The translations under genes were made by a program, and so were the position numbers. Positions 10,101 through 19,618 of a stretch of 64,000 nucleotides of DNA are shown here, one piece after another (positions within the stretch are counted from its first letter, which is position 1; every line of letters starts with the position of its first letter). A model generated the notes under the pieces. It worked only from the letters and a program-made list of their open reading frames with translations. It made no database searches and had not been told where the DNA came from. Origin of the DNA: Leifsonia shinshuensis. GTDB taxonomy: Bacteria; Actinomycetota; Actinomycetes; Actinomycetales; Microbacteriaceae. The stretch is taken from NCBI RefSeq assembly GCF_022606355.1, contig NZ_JAHHZQ010000001.1, positions 930,001-994,000 of the forward strand, given 5' to 3'.

Positions 10101-11036
10101 CTACTGGAACCGGACTCCGCCACGGCGACCGCGCGTCGCGAAGGCGACGTCCATCGCCTGACGCACGATCGAGGATTCGTAGCCCTTGCGCGCGAGAAAC
10201 CCGTGGAGCCGTCTGCGCGCCGTCTCGTCGTCGTAGGAGGACAGCTGCCCGATCCGCTTGACGGCCAGCTCGGTCGCCCGTTCGAGCTCGTCTTCGTCGG
10301 CGATGTCGGCCAACGCCTCCTCGATCAGCTCTGGCGCGATGTGCCGTCGCTTCAGGTCGAGCTCGATCGCCGAGCGGCCAACGCCCTTGCGGCTGTGCTG
10401 TGTGAACGCCAACGTCGCGGCGAGCGACGCGTCATCGATCACGCCCATCGCCTCGAGCCGGTCGAGTTCTGGTGCGAACACCTCTGGCACGATCTCGCGC
10501 TTGATCAACAGCTGCTCGAGCTCCCAACGCGACATGCCCCGCCGAGCGAGTTGGCGGATGGTGAGCGCTGTCGTCTTGCGGGTGAGTCGCTCGGTCTCCT
10601 CGTCCTCGGGGCCTGCGGCCTCGGGAGCGGCGGCCGCCGGCCTTCGACCCGGCTCCACCGCCCAGGTGTTGTTCCAGCGTTCGGTGGCGCCGGCCGCGTC
10701 CGTGTCGACGGCAGCACCAGCCGCGACTGCCCCGGGAAGCTCGACCACCGGACGCGCGACGGCGCGGCTCGGCTGCCGGCGCTCCGATGACGCCCCCGCG
10801 CGTCGCAGCGGCGTCACCGGAGCGAGACGCTCACTCGGACCGCCCTCGGGCTGCTCGACCTCGGGCGACCGCACCTCGGGCGACCGCGCGTCGGACGTCC
10901 GAACCTCAGGAGCCCGGACCTCTGGCGACCGGACCTCTGGCGACCGGACCCCGGGCGCCGGGGGCGTGTCGGCAGACTGCACCCCCGCACCCGAGTCAGC
11001 ACCCGGGTGCGGATCGGAGGGAAACCTCACGACCAT
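10101..11036 (-). CDS. recX: RecX regulator of RecA, with repeat-bearing N-terminal extension
   Basis: RecX binds the RecA filament and limits its activity. The RecX core occupies about residues 155-305: an LTRKTTALTIRQLARRGMSR start, the MSRWELEQLL three-helix repeats and the GYESSIVRQAM end. The first ~150 residues are unlike RecX and Pro/Glu/Arg-rich. Residues 31-60 are six tandem pentapeptides of the form RSPEV. The start is well supported: the ATG at 11036 has GAGGAGG 8 nt upstream, so the extension is probably translated. The gene lies 47 nt after recA and is likely co-transcribed from the SOS-controlled recA promoter. Confidence 0.9.
   Translation of the reverse strand: MVVRFPSDPHPGADSGAGVQSADTPPAPGVRSPEVRSPEVRAPEVRTSDARSPEVRSPEVEQPEGGPSERLAPVTPLRRAGASSERRQPSRAVARPVVELPGAVAAGAAVDTDAAGATERWNNTWAVEPGRRPAAAAPEAAGPEDEETERLTRKTTALTIRQLARRGMSRWELEQLLIKREIVPEVFAPELDRLEAMGVIDDASLAATLAFTQHSRKGVGRSAIELDLKRRHIAPELIEEALADIADEDELERATELAVKRIGQLSSYDDETARRRLHGFLARKGYESSIVRQAMDVAFATRGRRGGVRFQ
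10857..10946 (-). repeat. Six 15-nt tandem repeats encoding (RSPEV)n in recX
   Basis: Ninety bases encode RSPEV, RSPEV, RAPEV, RTSDA, RSPEV, RSPEV (residues 31-60 of RecX). The unit is exactly 15 nt, so copy-number changes by slippage would keep the frame. Confidence 0.85.
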
Positions 11037-11083
11037 GACGTCGGCCTCCTCGACAGTGTCGGACGATCAGCGGCGATGACGGA

Positions 11084-12157
<1,074 letters not shown>

Positions 12158-12285
12158 TTCGGTTCTCCTTCGTGGGCTTCGCTACGAGTTCGACTGTATG
12201 GTCGACCGCCGACACTCCGGGCGTCGACCGTGGAATTCGTGGACAACTCGTTTTCGATTGCCGCTGTGAGGGAGTTTACTCAGAT

Positions 12286-12301
12286 CCGAACATATCTTCG
12301 A
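12286..12301 (-). promoter_or_regulatory. SOS (LexA) box upstream of recA
   Basis: CCGAACATATCTTCGA differs from the actinobacterial consensus TCGAACNNNNGTTCGA at two positions. It sits about 130 nt upstream of the recA ATG, just before a candidate -10 box TAAACT (12273-12278, minus strand), so LexA would cover the promoter. Confidence 0.75.
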
Positions 12302-12335
12302 GCGATTCGAATCGGCGTGTCGAAGCTCGGTCGAA

Positions 12336-12560
12336 CTAGAGCTTCGGCGCCGGCTTGCCCGCGCCGTACCAGTGCGACTGCGGGACCCCGGTTTCCCGGC
12401 ACAGCGCGATCCACACCTCGCGCGGCGGGATGCCGGCGCCGAGCGCCTCCTGGGCCGTGCGCCCACCCAGCTCGGCGAGGACGAGATCGGTCAGCAGCGC
12501 CTGCCCGTAGCCGGAGCCGAACTCGTCGACGACGGCGCGCTGGAACTCGCTGAGCTTCAT
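12336..12560 (-). CDS. DUF3046 family small protein
   Basis: A 74-residue soluble protein of the actinobacterial DUF3046 family, recognised from MKLSEFQ, the GGRTAQEALGAGIPPREVWIALC core and QSHWYG near the end. Its function is unknown. It sits between clgR and recA, a position it also holds in related genomes. TAAGGT (12567-12572) lies 6 nt before the ATG, which could be the -10 of a leaderless transcript, though AAGGTG also resembles a Shine-Dalgarno sequence. Confidence 0.85.
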   Translation of the reverse strand: MKLSEFQRAVVDEFGSGYGQALLTDLVLAELGGRTAQEALGAGIPPREVWIALCRETGVPQSHWYGAGKPAPKL

Positions 12561-12581
12561 GGATTCACCTTAAACGAGTGA

Positions 12582-12602
12582 CGCCCCGCTTCGTGCGGGG
12601 CG
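12582..12602 (-). terminator. Hairpin terminator downstream of clgR
   Basis: CGCCCCGC (12582-12589) and GCGGGGCG (12595-12602) make an 8-bp GC stem with a 5-nt loop, 23 nt past the clgR stop and just upstream of the DUF3046 gene. Confidence 0.55.
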
Positions 12603-12625
12603 CCCTCGGGAATGTCGTTGGATGG

Positions 12626-12937
12626 TCAGCGGGCGACGAGGTTCGCGTCGAGCGCGGACACGAAGTCGTCCGGGATGGTGTCGGGGATGACGGGCTCGAG
12701 CCCCTCGAGAACCGCGATGCGGTCTCCGACCTCGCGCATGATCACCGAGACCGGCGTCTCGAGGGCGTCGGCCACCGACGCGAGGATCTCGCTCGAGGCC
12801 TCTTTCTGGCCACGCTCGACCTCACTCAAATAACCGAGGGCGACACTCGCCTTGCTCGCGACCTGGCGCAGTGTGCGGCCCTTCTGCAGGCGGAAGTCCC
12901 TGAGCACGTCGCCGATTTCCTGACGTACAAGAATCAT
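12626..12937 (-). CDS. clgR: ClgR-like HTH transcriptional regulator
   Basis: A 103-residue XRE-type helix-turn-helix protein. The HTH occupies about residues 8-65 (RTLRQVASKASVALGYLSEV), and the C-terminal half has PVSVIMREVGDRIAVLE. Length, sequence and position next to cinA/pgsA/ftsK match ClgR, the activator of clp protease and stress genes in actinobacteria. I start it at the ATG at 12937, with AGGAGG 7 nt upstream, not at an in-frame start at 13105 that would add an unrelated leader. The C-terminus ends ...NLVAR, not the AA tag seen on some Clp-degraded ClgR proteins. Confidence 0.85.
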   Translation of the reverse strand: MILVRQEIGDVLRDFRLQKGRTLRQVASKASVALGYLSEVERGQKEASSEILASVADALETPVSVIMREVGDRIAVLEGLEPVIPDTIPDDFVSALDANLVAR

Positions 12938-12974
12938 TTCGGAGCCTCCTTCTTCTACCCTGCCGACGAATCGA

Positions 12975-13000
12975 ATGGATGCCAACTGTACAGCATCCAT
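12975..13000 (-). promoter_or_regulatory. 8-bp inverted repeat upstream of clgR
   Basis: ATGGATGC (12975-12982) and GCATCCAT (12993-13000) form a perfect inverted repeat around a 10-nt spacer, 38 nt upstream of the clgR ATG in a locally AT-rich segment. A regulator binding here would sit on the clgR promoter. The sequence does not match the published GTTCGC-N5-GCG ClgR motif. Confidence 0.35.
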
Positions 13001-13103
13001 GTCAGTCACGATATCCACGACGACTGGGCTTTTGTTGTGAATGCAATCACCTGTAACGAGACTGCAACACGAGCTATTCCCCGGGCTCCGCGGGCGTGGA
13101 CCC

Positions 13104-13120
13104 ACCCCTCCGAAGGGGGT
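13104..13120 (-). terminator. Short hairpin at the end of cinA
   Basis: On the minus strand CCCCT-TCGG-AGGGG overlaps the cinA stop codon. The stem is short but has a TTCGG-type loop, so it may be a weak terminator or an mRNA end stabiliser. Confidence 0.35.
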
Positions 13121-13638
13121 CAGCGGCCCGCGATCCCGAGCTCGACGGCGAGCTCGTGCACCGCCCGCGCGACGGTCTGGGCACGGATGGCCTGCCGATC
13201 GCCGGAGAGTCTCAGCTCGACCGCTCTGACCCCTGCCGCCGACGCGATCCCCACATAGACCGTCCCGACCGTGCGGCCTCCCTGAGGGTCGGGACCGGCG
13301 ACCCCGGTCGTGGAGACGCCGACGTCCGCCGGGCGCCCATCGACCGCCAGACGCTCCCTGGCGCCCGCGGCGAGCTGGCGGGCGACCTCCGGGTGTACCG
13401 GTCCCTCCCGCTCGAGCAGATCGGCCTCCACCCCGAGCAGGGTGTGCTTGAGCGCCGTCGCGTAGACGATCGCACCGCCGACCACGACGGCCGACGCCCC
13501 GGGAACGCGCGTGAGCTCGGCGGTGAGGCCGCCGCCGGTGAGCGACTCGGCCGTGGCCAGCGTCAGGCCGCGTTCGGCCAGTGCGCGGACGACTCGGAAG
13601 GTGAGATCGGCCGCCGCGACGTCGTCAGGCCCCGGCAC
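13120..13638 (-). CDS. cinA: CinA C-terminal domain protein (nicotinamide-nucleotide amidase family)
   Basis: The 172-residue protein corresponds to the stand-alone CinA C-terminal domain, which deamidates nicotinamide mononucleotide in pyridine-nucleotide recycling. Diagnostic stretches are TAESLTGGGLTAELTRVPGAS near residue 29 and GVSTTGVAGPDPQGGRTVGTVYVG near 107. There is no N-terminal MoaB-like domain. The start overlaps the pgsA end by 14 nt, so it is translated from the ftsK-pgsA-cinA transcript, in the usual order before clgR. Confidence 0.92.
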   Translation of the reverse strand: MPGPDDVAAADLTFRVVRALAERGLTLATAESLTGGGLTAELTRVPGASAVVVGGAIVYATALKHTLLGVEADLLEREGPVHPEVARQLAAGARERLAVDGRPADVGVSTTGVAGPDPQGGRTVGTVYVGIASAAGVRAVELRLSGDRQAIRAQTVARAVHELAVELGIAGR

Positions 13639-14257
13639 GCTTCGCCCGTCTGCCTCGATACGCCTGCCAGAGATAGTCGAACCCGGTCACCACCGTCAGG
13701 ATCACGGCGGCGGTCATCAGGATGCCGTTCACCCAGAAGATCCAGTCGCCGAAGATCGTCCACAGCGGGAAGAGCGCGAAGGAGATCGCGACCGACTGGA
13801 CGATGGTCTTGATCTTGCCGCCGCGCGACGCGGCGATCACACCCTGCCGGATGACGACGAAGCGGTAGACGGTGATCCCGATCTCGCGCACGAGGATCAC
13901 GATGGTGACCCACCACGGCAGCTCGCCCAGGATCGACAAGGACACCAGGGCTCCCCCGGTGAGGACCTTGTCGGCGATCGGGTCGAGAAGCTTGCCGAGG
14001 TCGGTCACCAGGTTGTTGCGCCGGGCGATGGCGCCGTCCACGCCGTCGGTCGCGATGGCGATCACGAAGAGTACGGCGGCCGTCCAGCGCAGCGGACCGT
14101 CGGTGCCGCCGTCGGCGAGCAGCATCCAGATGAACACCGGCGCCAGGAGGATGCGCACCACGGTGATGAGGTTGGGCACGTTCCAGTTGCTCGCGCGGTT
14201 GGCGCTGCCGCCCGCCGCGGCAGGCGGGGGCGCGTCGGGTACCGACATCGCGGTCAC
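13625..14257 (-). CDS. pgsA: CDP-diacylglycerol-glycerol-3-phosphate 3-phosphatidyltransferase PgsA
   Basis: Integral membrane enzyme making phosphatidylglycerophosphate. It has 210 residues with several membrane helices. The CDP-alcohol phosphotransferase motif DGxxARx8Gx3Dx3D is intact ([10 protein letters not shown] at about 98, then [10 protein letters not shown]). The first ~25 residues are a Pro/Ala-rich leader. The GTG at 14257 overlaps the ftsK stop by 4 nt (GTGA); an ATG three codons on is also possible. A related enzyme such as phosphatidylinositol-phosphate synthase is possible, but the neighbourhood favours PgsA. Confidence 0.92.
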   Translation of the reverse strand: MTAMSVPDAPPPAAAGGSANRASNWNVPNLITVVRILLAPVFIWMLLADGGTDGPLRWTAAVLFVIAIATDGVDGAIARRNNLVTDLGKLLDPIADKVLTGGALVSLSILGELPWWVTIVILVREIGITVYRFVVIRQGVIAASRGGKIKTIVQSVAISFALFPLWTIFGDWIFWVNGILMTAAVILTVVTGFDYLWQAYRGRRAKRAGA

Positions 14258-17052
14258 TCCCTGCCGGTCAGCTGCCAGGCGTCCTCGTCCGAGTCGCCGT
14301 CCACCTCAGGATAGCCCTCGGTCATCTCCGCGACAGGGTCGGCTCCATAACGGTCGCCGTCGTCGTCCGCGCTGGGCGCCACCGCGGGGGCGGCTGCCGC
14401 CGCAGGAGCAGCGTTGGGCGCAGCGGGCCGCGCCGGCGCCTCCTCCCCCCGCAGCCGCGCGAGCACCTGCGGCAGCTGCTCGGCCGTGACGAGCACATCT
14501 CGAGCCTTGGAGCCCTCGGACGGACCGACGATCTCGCGCGACTCCAGCAGGTCCATCAGTCGACCCGCCTTGGCGAAACCGACGCGCAGCTTGCGCTGCA
14601 GCATCGACGTCGAACCGAACTGCGACGACACGACGAGCTCGGCGGCCGCCAGCAGGAGTTCGAGGTCGTCGCCGATGTCGGAGTCGATCTGCTTCTTCTC
14701 GGCGCCCGCGGTCACATCCTGCCGGTACTCCGGCCGCGCCTGCCGCGTCACGTGTTCGACGACCTTCTGGATCTCGTCCTCGTTGACCCAGGCGCCCTGC
14801 ACGCGCAGCGCTTTGGAGGCGCCCATCGGCAGGAACAGCCCGTCGCCCTGGCCGATGAGCTTGTCCGCTCCCGGCTGGTCGAGGATGACGCGGGAGTCGG
14901 TGACGCTCGTCACGGCGAACGCCAGTCGCGACGGGACGTTGGCTTTGATGAGGCCGGTGACGACGTCGACCGACGGGCGCTGCGTGGCCAGCACCAGGTG
15001 GATGCCGGAGGCGCGGGCCAGCTGTGTGATGCGCACGATCGAGTCTTCGACGTCGCGCGGCGCGACCATCATCAGGTCGGCCAGCTCGTCGACGACGACG
15101 AGCAGGTACGGATACGGCTTGAGCTTGCGCTCGCTGCCCTCCGGAAGCACGATCTCGTTGTTGATGACCGCCTTGTTGAAATCGTCGATGTGACGGAAGC
15201 CGAAGCTCGCCAAGTCGTCATAACGCATGTCCATCTCTTTGACGACCCACTGAAGAGCCTCCGCGGCCTTCTTGGGACTCGTGATGATGGGCGTGATGAG
15301 ATGCGGCACACCGCCGTAGATCGTGAGCTCGACGCGCTTCGGGTCGATCAGGACCATGCGCACCTCGGAGGGCTTCGCGCGCATCAGCAGGCTGGTGATC
15401 ATCGAGTTGACGAAGCTGGACTTTCCCGAGCCGGTGGAGCCCGCCACCAGGAGGTGCGGCATCTTGGCCAGGTTGGCGACGACGAAGCCGCCGCCCACGT
15501 CTTTGCCGACGCCGATGGTCATCGGGTGGGTGCTCTTGGCCGCAGCCGGCGACCGGAGGATGTCGCCGAGGGAGACGATCTCACGGTCGCTGTTCGGGAT
15601 CTCGACGCCGATCGCGCTCTTGCCCGGGATGGGCGAGAGGATCCGGACCTCGTTGCTGGCCACGGCGTACGAGAGGTTCTTGCTCAGCGCGGTGACGCGC
15701 TCCACCTTGACCCCCGGGCCGAGCTCGATCTCGTACTGGGTCACCGTCGGGCCGCGGGAGTAGCCGGTCACCTTGGCGTCGACGCCGAACTGCGTGAGCA
15801 CCTCGGTGATCGCCGCGACGATCTCCTCATTGGCGCTGGAGCGGATCTTGGCCGGGGTGCCGGCGGCCAGCATCGACGCCGACGGGAGGTTGTACGGCGC
15901 GGCGGGCTGCGGGGTGGCGTCGACCGCGACGGTCTCGTCGAAGTCGTCGGCTCCCGCCTGGAAACCCGGCAGGACGGCGGGAGCGGTCGGGACGGCCGCG
16001 GCCGTGGGCGGCGCTTCGCCGGTGAACGCCTGCAGAGCCGTCTCCGCGTTCGCGAGTTCCCCCAGCACCTCGGTGTTGTAGTGGTCGCTCGCCGGGTCGG
16101 GCTCCAGCGCCGTGGCGAACTCGCCCTTGCCGCGCGCGGGCGCGCCGAAGACCTCGGTGAGGTCGGCCGGCGCCTCGTAGTCGGGGTCCTCCTCGCGCTG
16201 CGACTTGTTGCGTCGCCACCACGGCAGGTTCGTCTCGTGCGTGTCGTCTGCATCGTCGACCCCGTCGAGCTCGACCTGCTTGGTCTTCGCCTCCTTGGCG
16301 GCCTCCTTGGCCTCCTGCCGCTCCTCGTCGGTGGCCAGCTGGGCACCGAACAGATACGCGTAGAGCTCGCGGATGCGCGACGGAAGCTTGTTGGGCGGGG
16401 TCTTGGTGATGATGAAGAGACTGAGGAGGAGCAGCACGATGATCACGGCGCCCGCGCCGACCGGCGTGATCAACCACGACAACGGGGCGGCGATCAGCCA
16501 GCCCAGCACGCCGCCCGCCTGGGCCAGCGAGGCCATGCCATCGCTCGGCGAGGGGTGATGGCTGAACAGGTGGCAGAGCCCCGACACCATCAGGAGCAGC
16601 AGTCCCAGGCCGATGCCGATGCGCGTGTTGTCATGGACCGACGAGGGATGCCGGAACAGCCACGCGGCGAAGACCACCATGACCACCGGTAGCGCGAAAG
16701 AGACGCGTCCGAAGAGCATGCCGAAGGTGTACGCGTCGAGCATGCGCGCGATCTTGTCGTTGATCAGGAACCACTCGACCACGGCCCCGGCGATCGCCAG
16801 CAGGACGAGGAAGAAGGGGAAACCGTCGCGGCGCTCCTCTTTGGCGAGCTTCTCGGGTCCGAGGGCTCGGAAGAGTCCGCCGGTGAGGTGCGCCAACCCC
16901 ATCCAGGCGCGCACGAGCGGGCTCTGCGGGTCGGCCGCGGCCGGGTAGGCGACCGTCTTCTGGGCAGCCGTCTTGGCGGCCGGCTTGCGCGCGCTCGAGC
17001 CGTCGCGCCCGGAGTTCCGGGAACGCGACGTCGACTTGGTGCTCGTAGCCAT
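14254..17052 (-). CDS. ftsK: DNA translocase FtsK/SpoIIIE
   Basis: Septum-associated ATP-driven DNA pump that clears chromosomes during division. It has 932 residues: a basic N-terminus, four or five membrane segments (about residues 80-220), a variable acidic linker, then the motor with Walker [10 protein letters not shown] and Walker [12 protein letters not shown]. The C-terminal gamma winged helix ([20 protein letters not shown]) reads the polar guide sequences. Two starts are possible; I use the ATG at 17052 because TACCGT (17060-17065) lies 7 nt upstream as in a leaderless promoter, and the ATG at 17082 has no ribosome binding site. First gene of ftsK-pgsA-cinA. Confidence 0.95.
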   Translation of the reverse strand: MATSTKSTSRSRNSGRDGSSARKPAAKTAAQKTVAYPAAADPQSPLVRAWMGLAHLTGGLFRALGPEKLAKEERRDGFPFFLVLLAIAGAVVEWFLINDKIARMLDAYTFGMLFGRVSFALPVVMVVFAAWLFRHPSSVHDNTRIGIGLGLLLLMVSGLCHLFSHHPSPSDGMASLAQAGGVLGWLIAAPLSWLITPVGAGAVIIVLLLLSLFIITKTPPNKLPSRIRELYAYLFGAQLATDEERQEAKEAAKEAKTKQVELDGVDDADDTHETNLPWWRRNKSQREEDPDYEAPADLTEVFGAPARGKGEFATALEPDPASDHYNTEVLGELANAETALQAFTGEAPPTAAAVPTAPAVLPGFQAGADDFDETVAVDATPQPAAPYNLPSASMLAAGTPAKIRSSANEEIVAAITEVLTQFGVDAKVTGYSRGPTVTQYEIELGPGVKVERVTALSKNLSYAVASNEVRILSPIPGKSAIGVEIPNSDREIVSLGDILRSPAAAKSTHPMTIGVGKDVGGGFVVANLAKMPHLLVAGSTGSGKSSFVNSMITSLLMRAKPSEVRMVLIDPKRVELTIYGGVPHLITPIITSPKKAAEALQWVVKEMDMRYDDLASFGFRHIDDFNKAVINNEIVLPEGSERKLKPYPYLLVVVDELADLMMVAPRDVEDSIVRITQLARASGIHLVLATQRPSVDVVTGLIKANVPSRLAFAVTSVTDSRVILDQPGADKLIGQGDGLFLPMGASKALRVQGAWVNEDEIQKVVEHVTRQARPEYRQDVTAGAEKKQIDSDIGDDLELLLAAAELVVSSQFGSTSMLQRKLRVGFAKAGRLMDLLESREIVGPSEGSKARDVLVTAEQLPQVLARLRGEEAPARPAAPNAAPAAAAAPAVAPSADDDGDRYGADPVAEMTEGYPEVDGDSDEDAWQLTGRE

Positions 17053-17145
17053 AGGCTCCACGGTACTTCTCACCCCCGGCATGGGGCCGTCGCACGCGCC
17101 TGAAATGGGGAAAATCGCGCACGGGCGCGGTCTGTGGAGGACCCC

Positions 17146-17637
17146 TCAGCGAACCGCGCGCACCATCGTGTCGGCGGTCAGCCGCGACTCGACGGTCACG
17201 TAGCCCTCGCTCACATACAGGCGCTGGGCGAAGTTCCTGCGGTCGACGCTCAGGCTCAGCCGCGCCGCACCGGTGGCCGCCGCCGCCCGCCCGAGCTCTT
17301 GGAGCAGGGCGCGCCCGACGCCCCGGGCCCGCCACTGCGCGTTCACGCCGAGCGTCAGCTCGGGAACACCGACCGCGACGAACCCGCTGCCCGGGGCGTT
17401 GGCGGGGAACAGCCGTGCCCAGCAGGCCCCGACCGCGGCTCCGTGCGCGTCCTCCGCGATGCAGCCGAAATCGCCCGGCCGTTTCCAGCCGGCGATGTAC
17501 CGCATCACGTGCGGATCATCCAGCACCGCGACGCGCGGCCGCACCCGGGGCGAATTGCCGTTCGCGGCCTCCACCAGCATGTCGGCGAGGATACGCGCAT
17601 CATCGCCGTTCGCCGGTCGGATGCGGAACGCGCTCAT
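17146..17637 (-). CDS. GNAT family N-acetyltransferase
   Basis: A single-domain acetyl-CoA-dependent acetyltransferase of 163 residues. The acetyl-CoA loop is in AQWRARGVGRALLQEL near residue 97, and the C-terminal VDRRNFAQRLYVSEGY is the usual GNAT end (tyrosine in the RLYVSEGY helix). The substrate is unknown. TAACGT (17644-17649) 6 nt before the ATG suggests a leaderless transcript. Confidence 0.85.
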   Translation of the reverse strand: MSAFRIRPANGDDARILADMLVEAANGNSPRVRPRVAVLDDPHVMRYIAGWKRPGDFGCIAEDAHGAAVGACWARLFPANAPGSGFVAVGVPELTLGVNAQWRARGVGRALLQELGRAAAATGAARLSLSVDRRNFAQRLYVSEGYVTVESRLTADTMVRAVR

Positions 17638-17708
17638 GGCTGCACGTTACTCGCGCCCGTGTTTCCGGGAGGTTACGGCTTTGGCGCGGCCCACGCCCGG
17701 CGCGACGC

Positions 17709-18920
17709 TCAATAGCGGATCGCGTCGATCACCTTCACGCGCACGGCGACGAGAGCGGGGAGCAGGCCCGCGAGCGCCCCGACTGCGGTCGCGGCGACGA
17801 GTCCCAGCACGGCGGCCTCGACCGGGAACGGCGGCATGTCGGCGATCATGCCGCGCCCGAGGAGCTCCTCCACCCACGGGTTCTTCACGATCAGCACCGA
17901 GAGCACCACGCCCGCGCCCCCCGCGACGACGGTGGCGACGACACTCTCCATCATGACGGCGAAGAACACCCGCGCGCCGGTCGCGCCGAAACTGCGTCGC
18001 ACGCCGATCTCGCGGATGCGGTGCCGCACGGTCACCAGGGCGATGTTGACGAGCCCGAGCGCGCCGAGCAGCAGGATCAGACCGGCGACCCCGCCGACGA
18101 CCAGCTTGAAGAACAGCAGTGGATCGACGTCCTGATGGGCGAGGTAGTCGTTGCGGTCGACGGAGACGACGCCCGGCCCCAGTGCCTGGTCGAACTCGGT
18201 GGTGATCGCCGTGGTCAAGGGCACCGCCAGCTCGGGAGGCACCCAGGCCTCGCGCGTGGGAGCACCGAAGTCGGCGGTCCTGCCTGCGGTCAACCGGTCG
18301 ACGCCCGAGTTCAGGATGAACGCCGTCGCGTCCTCCGGTGAGTCGGGGGTCTTCATGACGCCGACGACGACGACGGTCACCTTCGTCTCGCCCTTCAGCA
18401 CGACCGCCGTCGGATGCGCCGCGAGCGGAGGCGACCCGAGCCGGCGCCAGAACGCCTCGTTGACGATGATCGGCGGCGCGAGCAGCTGCGCGTCGGACTC
18501 GTGGAACCAGCGCCCCTGCTGGACGACAGTGCGATGCATGGTCGCGTACGGCGGATCGACGGTCTGCGCCATCACCGACGTCACGCCGTCGCGGAACTGC
18601 ACGGGAAGCGATGCGTTGCCGACCTTCGACGAGTAACGGATGTCGTGGCGCTTCAGAATCACGCGCCAGGCCGCGTCCACACGCTCCTCGCTCGCCTCGT
18701 CGCCGGTGGGGTGGATCGCGAGGAGCGCGGGACGGCCGCCGTAGCGCTCGCTGTTCTCGCGCATACCCTGCTCGGCGATGTTCGCGAGCCCGACGACCGA
18801 GCTGAGTGCGCAGACCGCCACCCCGACGCCGATGAGCGACAGCAGCACCCGGGTGCGATGGATGCGCAGTTCCTGCCAGGCCTCCACGATCGCGCCCCAG
18901 ACCGCGGCGAGCGCGTTCAC
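17709..18920 (-). CDS. ABC transporter permease, MacB/FtsX family
   Basis: The 403-residue protein has a MacB-type layout: one N-terminal membrane helix (about 20-45), a large extracytoplasmic domain, then three C-terminal helices in the FtsX domain, with the REIGVRRSFGATGARVF motif between them. Partner of the ATPase and HlyD-like gene immediately upstream; each gene pair overlaps by 4 nt. The set forms a mechanotransmission-type exporter; in Gram-positives such systems often handle peptides or antimicrobials, but the substrate here cannot be told. Confidence 0.85.
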   Translation of the reverse strand: MNALAAVWGAIVEAWQELRIHRTRVLLSLIGVGVAVCALSSVVGLANIAEQGMRENSERYGGRPALLAIHPTGDEASEERVDAAWRVILKRHDIRYSSKVGNASLPVQFRDGVTSVMAQTVDPPYATMHRTVVQQGRWFHESDAQLLAPPIIVNEAFWRRLGSPPLAAHPTAVVLKGETKVTVVVVGVMKTPDSPEDATAFILNSGVDRLTAGRTADFGAPTREAWVPPELAVPLTTAITTEFDQALGPGVVSVDRNDYLAHQDVDPLLFFKLVVGGVAGLILLLGALGLVNIALVTVRHRIREIGVRRSFGATGARVFFAVMMESVVATVVAGGAGVVLSVLIVKNPWVEELLGRGMIADMPPFPVEAAVLGLVAATAVGALAGLLPALVAVRVKVIDAIRY

Positions 18921-19618
18921 GCGGCGACCTCAGCCGAGACGGGACTCAGCCGTCCCGCGTCGAGCCGGTAGCCGACCTCCGAGCGCGAGGCGACCGCTGG
19001 ATCGTGAGTGATGACGACCAGCGCGGCCCCGTTGTCCCTGGCGACCTCCTCCAGGAGGTCGATGACGCTCGAGCCGGTCTCGACGTCGAGGGCGCCGGTC
19101 GGCTCGTCGGCCAGGATCAGGCGCGGCCCGCGCACGAGCGATCGGGCGATGGCGACGCGTTGCTGCTCGCCTCCTGACAGCACTTCGGGCACGGAGTCGA
19201 GCCGGTGTCCGAGCCCGACGCGCTCGAGCATCTCCGACGCGATCGCTCTGCGTCTCCAGAAGCGGCGGCCGCTGGCGTAGAGCAGCGGCATCGTGACGTT
19301 CTCGAGCGCGGTGCGCCCGGACAGGAGGTTGAACTGCTGGAAGACGAAGCCGATGTCGGCGCCGCGCCGCAGGTCGCGGGCGCGCCCCGCGATGCGCTCG
19401 ACCGGCACACCCTCGAACTCGAACACCCCGCTGCTCGGTGAGTCCAGGAGGCCGAGGATGTTGAGCAGGGTCGACTTGCCGGAGCCGGAGCGGCCGACGA
19501 CCGATACGCGCTCCCCGAGCTCGACGACGAGGTCGACGCCGTGCAGGATGGTGAGCGGCTCGGCATCCGGCACCCGGACGGTCTTCGTCACCTCGCTCAG
19601 CCGCAGCAGGGCTGTCAC
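18917..19618 (-). CDS. ABC transporter ATP-binding protein, MacB/LolD family
   Basis: A 233-residue ATPase with Walker [11 protein letters not shown]-loop [18 protein letters not shown], signature LSGGEQQR and Walker [13 protein letters not shown]. The sequence is typical of the LolD/MacB group that pairs with FtsX-type permeases. Its stop overlaps the permease start and its start overlaps the HlyD-like stop, each by 4 nt, so all three are made in fixed order from one mRNA. Confidence 0.92.
   Translation of the reverse strand: MTALLRLSEVTKTVRVPDAEPLTILHGVDLVVELGERVSVVGRSGSGKSTLLNILGLLDSPSSGVFEFEGVPVERIAGRARDLRRGADIGFVFQQFNLLSGRTALENVTMPLLYASGRRFWRRRAIASEMLERVGLGHRLDSVPEVLSGGEQQRVAIARSLVRGPRLILADEPTGALDVETGSSVIDLLEEVARDNGAALVVITHDPAVASRSEVGYRLDAGRLSPVSAEVAA

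Noticed and set aside
9809-10123. A 104-codon minus-strand frame in the miaB-recX gap
   Set aside because: No start signal, Ser/Arg-rich low-complexity product, and overlap with the recX end; the base skew explains its openness.
8079-10790. A 903-codon plus-strand open frame spanning miaB, the gap and recX
   Set aside because: Antisense to two well-supported genes; no ribosome binding site, no recognisable domain. Its openness through the gap reflects low T content.
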